From NCBI GenBank assembly GCA_002083365.1, contig LVWS01000033.1, positions 124,001 to 188,000 of the forward strand: a DNA stretch of 64,000 nt, written 5' to 3'. Source of the stretch: Nitrospira sp. SG-bin1. GTDB lineage: Bacteria; Nitrospirota; Nitrospiria; Nitrospirales; Nitrospiraceae. Within the stretch, counting starts at the first letter, position 1, and each line of letters starts with the position of its first letter. The notes under the pieces were generated by a model. That model was not told the DNA's origin. It saw only the letters and a program-made list of their open reading frames with translations, and searched no databases. This document shows positions 62,050 through 64,000 of this stretch, in pieces. A program made the translations under genes and the position numbers.

Positions 62050-62069
62050 TGTGGCCTCCGATTAAACTT

Positions 62070-62339
62070 TTAAACTTTATGGAGTAGAGGTATAGTTTGT
62101 GATTCAATAATATTTAAGGAGGACGGCATCTGTGCGTACGTGAAAATCAAGTCAAGTGGCTCAAACAAGATGCTGTGTGCGGTACCTCGAATCCAAACCT
62201 GTTTCCCCCCATCACGATTCTCTCTACGGCATCGACAGCCGTCATGTGAATGAACGGTAAAGCCCATAATCTTCAAAGCTTCGAAAGAATCCAAAGAGAG
62301 CCGTTTGCAACCATACCGATTGCAACAAGCACTGTGCAA
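62070..62339 (-). CDS. doubtful Cys-rich small frame upstream of the PP-loop gene
   Basis: 89 codons starting at TTG 62339, which has no good ribosome site. The start is Cys-rich (residues 5, 6, 11) with more Cys at about 35-37. Because lasso-peptide-type clusters also pair an asparagine-synthase-like enzyme with a small precursor, it was worth noting, but no protease or transport gene is seen. I doubt that it is coding. Confidence 0.2.
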   Translation of the reverse strand: MHSACCNRYGCKRLSLDSFEALKIMGFTVHSHDGCRCRRENRDGGKQVWIRGTAHSILFEPLDLIFTYAQMPSSLNIIESQTIPLLHKV

Positions 62340-62427
62340 ACCTTATAACGACTGGAGGTTGCGCTTGATATCAAAACAACGGAGAATCTCAACTGACTTT
62401 GGCTTGACTTTTCCAGACGAGACATAA

Positions 62428-63102
62428 TCATTCGATCTCAACGATTTCTCTCGCAATTCGACCTAATACTGTCCTTGGTAAGAGCACAGGCTTTTTTGTT
62501 ATTTCTCTGAATATTGCTTTTGTCATTCTGGTGAAACCAATACAGTCCAGAATTATCAAATCCACTTTAAGTTTTTTAAACCTATTTGCTATTTCAATTA
62601 TCTTCTTCTCTGTTCCTGTATAGGGAGAAATTGCTTCCACAACCACGGAAAAACCAGTACCATGCCATTTCTTTTTCGTCGCCTGAATTTGATCCGGAGA
62701 AGGAATTATTACACCCAATTTTCCTTCTTTTAACGTGGCTTTGACCATGCTCTGTAATACTCTGTCCGGTCGCAGCAGTATCTTCTTGGATTCAATTTCT
62801 GGAAAATCTTCCGTGCACAAAAGGATCGCGATCTCTACTCCTTTGCCCTCAAGTTCGAATATGCAGTTTTTTAACTTGGCTACTATGTTCTTTTTAGTAA
62901 TTTTAACTTCTGTTCCATCCTTCATCCTGGTTATAAGAATAGGGTCAGGTGGTCCTGGATAAAAATCGTTTACTTCTTTCAGACTGAGCCCGTCCAATGC
63001 ACCCCTCTCAAGGATTTCAACTTCCGGTCCCAAAACATCTCGGATTTCAGGAATGATATCATCTCTGGGAGACTGCCCAATTGTTACCGCTCCTATTTTC
63101 AT
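62428..63102 (-). CDS. aroM: AroM family protein
   Basis: 224 residues, the size of E. coli AroM. It starts MKIGAVTIGQSPRDDIIPEI and shows PDPILITRMKDGTEV, LLCTEDFPEIESKKILLRPDRVLQSMV, GKLGVIIPSPDQIQATKKKW and LIILDCIGFTRMTKAIF, which align with AroM by eye. Related proteins belong to the Asp/Glu/hydantoin racemase-like superfamily; AroM itself has no proven enzyme activity. The gene is clearly AT-richer than the rest of the window, so I infer recent acquisition. Confidence 0.8.
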   Translation of the reverse strand: MKIGAVTIGQSPRDDIIPEIRDVLGPEVEILERGALDGLSLKEVNDFYPGPPDPILITRMKDGTEVKITKKNIVAKLKNCIFELEGKGVEIAILLCTEDFPEIESKKILLRPDRVLQSMVKATLKEGKLGVIIPSPDQIQATKKKWHGTGFSVVVEAISPYTGTEKKIIEIANRFKKLKVDLIILDCIGFTRMTKAIFREITKKPVLLPRTVLGRIAREIVEIE

Positions 63103-63159
63103 CTATCTTCTCCCCATAGTCTGGTGGGGACCAAGACACACCGGATTGTTTTGAACTTG

Positions 63160-63420
63160 TGTTTCTTTTAACTGGTTCTGAATTTCTTATAAAACTCCTA
63201 AGCCGCACTGACCAGTCCACAGATCGGCCGGAGTTTGTCAGCAAGGCGGCCGTCTCGGGCAGTGCATTTTCCTTGCGGGCCAACTCGCGCTCCATGTCCT
63301 TAATGCGCATGGAGCTGATCGGGATAGCCCCCGCTTCCGGCAGTACTTAGCCCGCTCGGCCAGCCATCTGCATTATTGCGGCAACTTATCACGAGTCCGC
63401 CAACCGACTGGTTCATCGCC
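63160..63420 (-). pseudogene. decayed IS3-type transposase OrfA fragment
   Basis: Two minus-strand frames hold consecutive pieces of an IS3-like OrfA (helix-turn-helix) protein: AKYCRKRGLS in one (compare the usual Y-C-R-x-x-G-L-Y-P) and KDMERELARKENALPETAALLTN in the other (compare E-x-x-R-K-D-K-A-L-A-E-A-A-A-L-L). The join needs a frameshift and the OrfB partner is absent, so this is a dead remnant. Confidence 0.5.
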
Positions 63421-63748
63421 CCATTCGGCAATAACCGACATTGTGCGCGGGCCTGTGATCATCAAGGCTACAACGTCGCAGCCGAATGCCTTCTTCCTCC
63501 GCTAGATGAGCAATCGGACAGTTGTACGGCGGTAACATTTTCGTCAACACCGCGTCATTCTACCGAATACTTCATCCCGACCTCGTCTCGTTTCTAGCAA
63601 CTACCTGAGCGACGCCAGAACTATTCCGACATAGGAGGAAGAACACAATCTGTCGGGATCTTACGGAAGAGACTGAGAGATGCAGCCGACTCATGTGCTC
63701 GATGTCGTTCACTCCTTCCACGTTCTACCGGGCTGAAACAGGGCTCCG
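63421..63748 (+). other. remnant-type intergenic stretch
   Basis: No complete gene is seen between the decayed transposase and the partial gene at the window end. Frames present lack domains. The sequence may be further IS debris, but I recognise no terminal inverted repeats. Confidence 0.35.
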
Positions 63749-64000
63749 CTAATGTAATATTGGTTGATATGTCTTTCTATTAAAGTGTGGCGGAAGGGCG
63801 GGATTAGTGATTCCCATCATTATCTGGATATATGTTTTTATAATCGGCAAGATTTGCTGCATTGCCTGTACTAAATGCCTTCGTTTTTGTTCCAAGGGAT
63901 AATTGCTCTCCTCAATTCTCTGAGCTTCCACTATGAAGTCACTTATGTTGGAATCAAAGGACAATTGTACGGCATGCCCAAAAACCATATTGTCTCTTAA
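63749..64000 (-). CDS. partial hypothetical protein cut by window end
   Basis: The frame runs from the stop at 63749 back past the last base, through ATG 63988, with no stop before the window edge, so the N-terminus probably lies outside. It is AT-rich and Lys/Glu/Ile-rich (ISDFIVEAQRIEESNYPLEQKRRHLVQAMQQILP). No family is recognised. It might also be a complete short gene from ATG 63988. Confidence 0.35.
   Translation of the reverse strand, partial: LRDNMVFGHAVQLSFDSNISDFIVEAQRIEESNYPLEQKRRHLVQAMQQILPIIKTYIQIMMGITNPALPPHFNRKTYQPILH

Noticed and set aside
62070..62339. A RiPP or lasso-peptide cluster around the asparagine-synthase-like gene
   Set aside because: The Cys-rich frame lacks a ribosome site and there is no B-protein protease, recognition element or ABC exporter gene.
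1..64000. CRISPR arrays, rRNA or tRNA genes
   Set aside because: No regularly spaced repeats, no tRNA T-arm/acceptor set and no rRNA-like conserved segments were seen in the window.

Overview
The window looks like a chromosomal segment of a Nitrospira-type nitrite or ammonia oxidiser. I infer this from the combination of genes: a multi-subunit 2-oxoacid:ferredoxin oxidoreductase followed by c-type cytochrome and hemerythrin genes, a group 3b-like NAD(P)-linked [NiFe] hydrogenase with its hyp genes, archaeal-style enzymes (S-adenosylmethionine synthetase, fructose-1,6-bisphosphate aldolase/phosphatase), and many small c-type cytochromes and lipoproteins. Species and clade cannot be set from the sequence alone.

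Layout. 1-5.5 kb (+): end of a ferredoxin subunit, alpha and beta subunits of the oxidoreductase, two cytochromes, a hemerythrin-like protein, an orphan RHH antitoxin and two paralogous lipoproteins. 18.5-5.5 kb (-): one dense run of 14 genes, probably a single operon, from a small heat-shock protein through stress and redox proteins to AMP-forming acyl-CoA synthetase, E1 alpha, E1 beta and E2 of a pyruvate-dehydrogenase-like complex, an acyl carrier protein, a thioredoxin-CcdA fusion and an ADP-forming acyl-CoA synthetase fused to a GNAT domain. No E3 is present. 18.6-21.5 kb: very small genes (zinc ribbons, DUF2934, PepSY) and a frameshifted helix-turn-helix gene. 21.8-25.1 kb: S-AdoMet synthetase, FBP aldolase/phosphatase, a Pal-like lipoprotein.

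25.4-39.1 kb (+): hydrogenase subunits in the order hydB-hydG-hydD-hydA, a maturation protease, hypA, hypF, hypC and, after a foreign 3.85-kb insert, hypD and hypE. hypB is not in the window. The insert (33045-36897) is the most unusual part: a yefM-yoeB pair with TGTAC operator repeats, a truncated hicA next to intact hicB, a frameshifted DUF2283 gene, an intact PBECR-like nuclease/DUF2283 pair, and two genes separated by a convincing integron attC site. The first of these has an R-X4-H HEPN motif. There is no integrase.

39.1-60.2 kb: cytochrome c, lipoproteins, an SPFH protein, MlaC and MlaA (separated), a PAS histidine kinase/NarL-type regulator pair, a dehydrogenase-like protein, tandem UspA proteins, glutathionyl-hydroquinone reductase, a heavy-metal RND adaptor and pump, a TPR-SUMF1 protein, a GNAT and a macro-domain protein. 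Two 26-27-residue membrane microproteins with the same C-terminus (GGI[IV]VYKKSV) lie at 48970 and 51643. 60.5-64 kb: visibly AT-richer DNA with a PP-loop asparagine-synthase-like gene, an AroM homologue, a decayed transposase and a gene cut by the window end, probably the edge of an acquired region.
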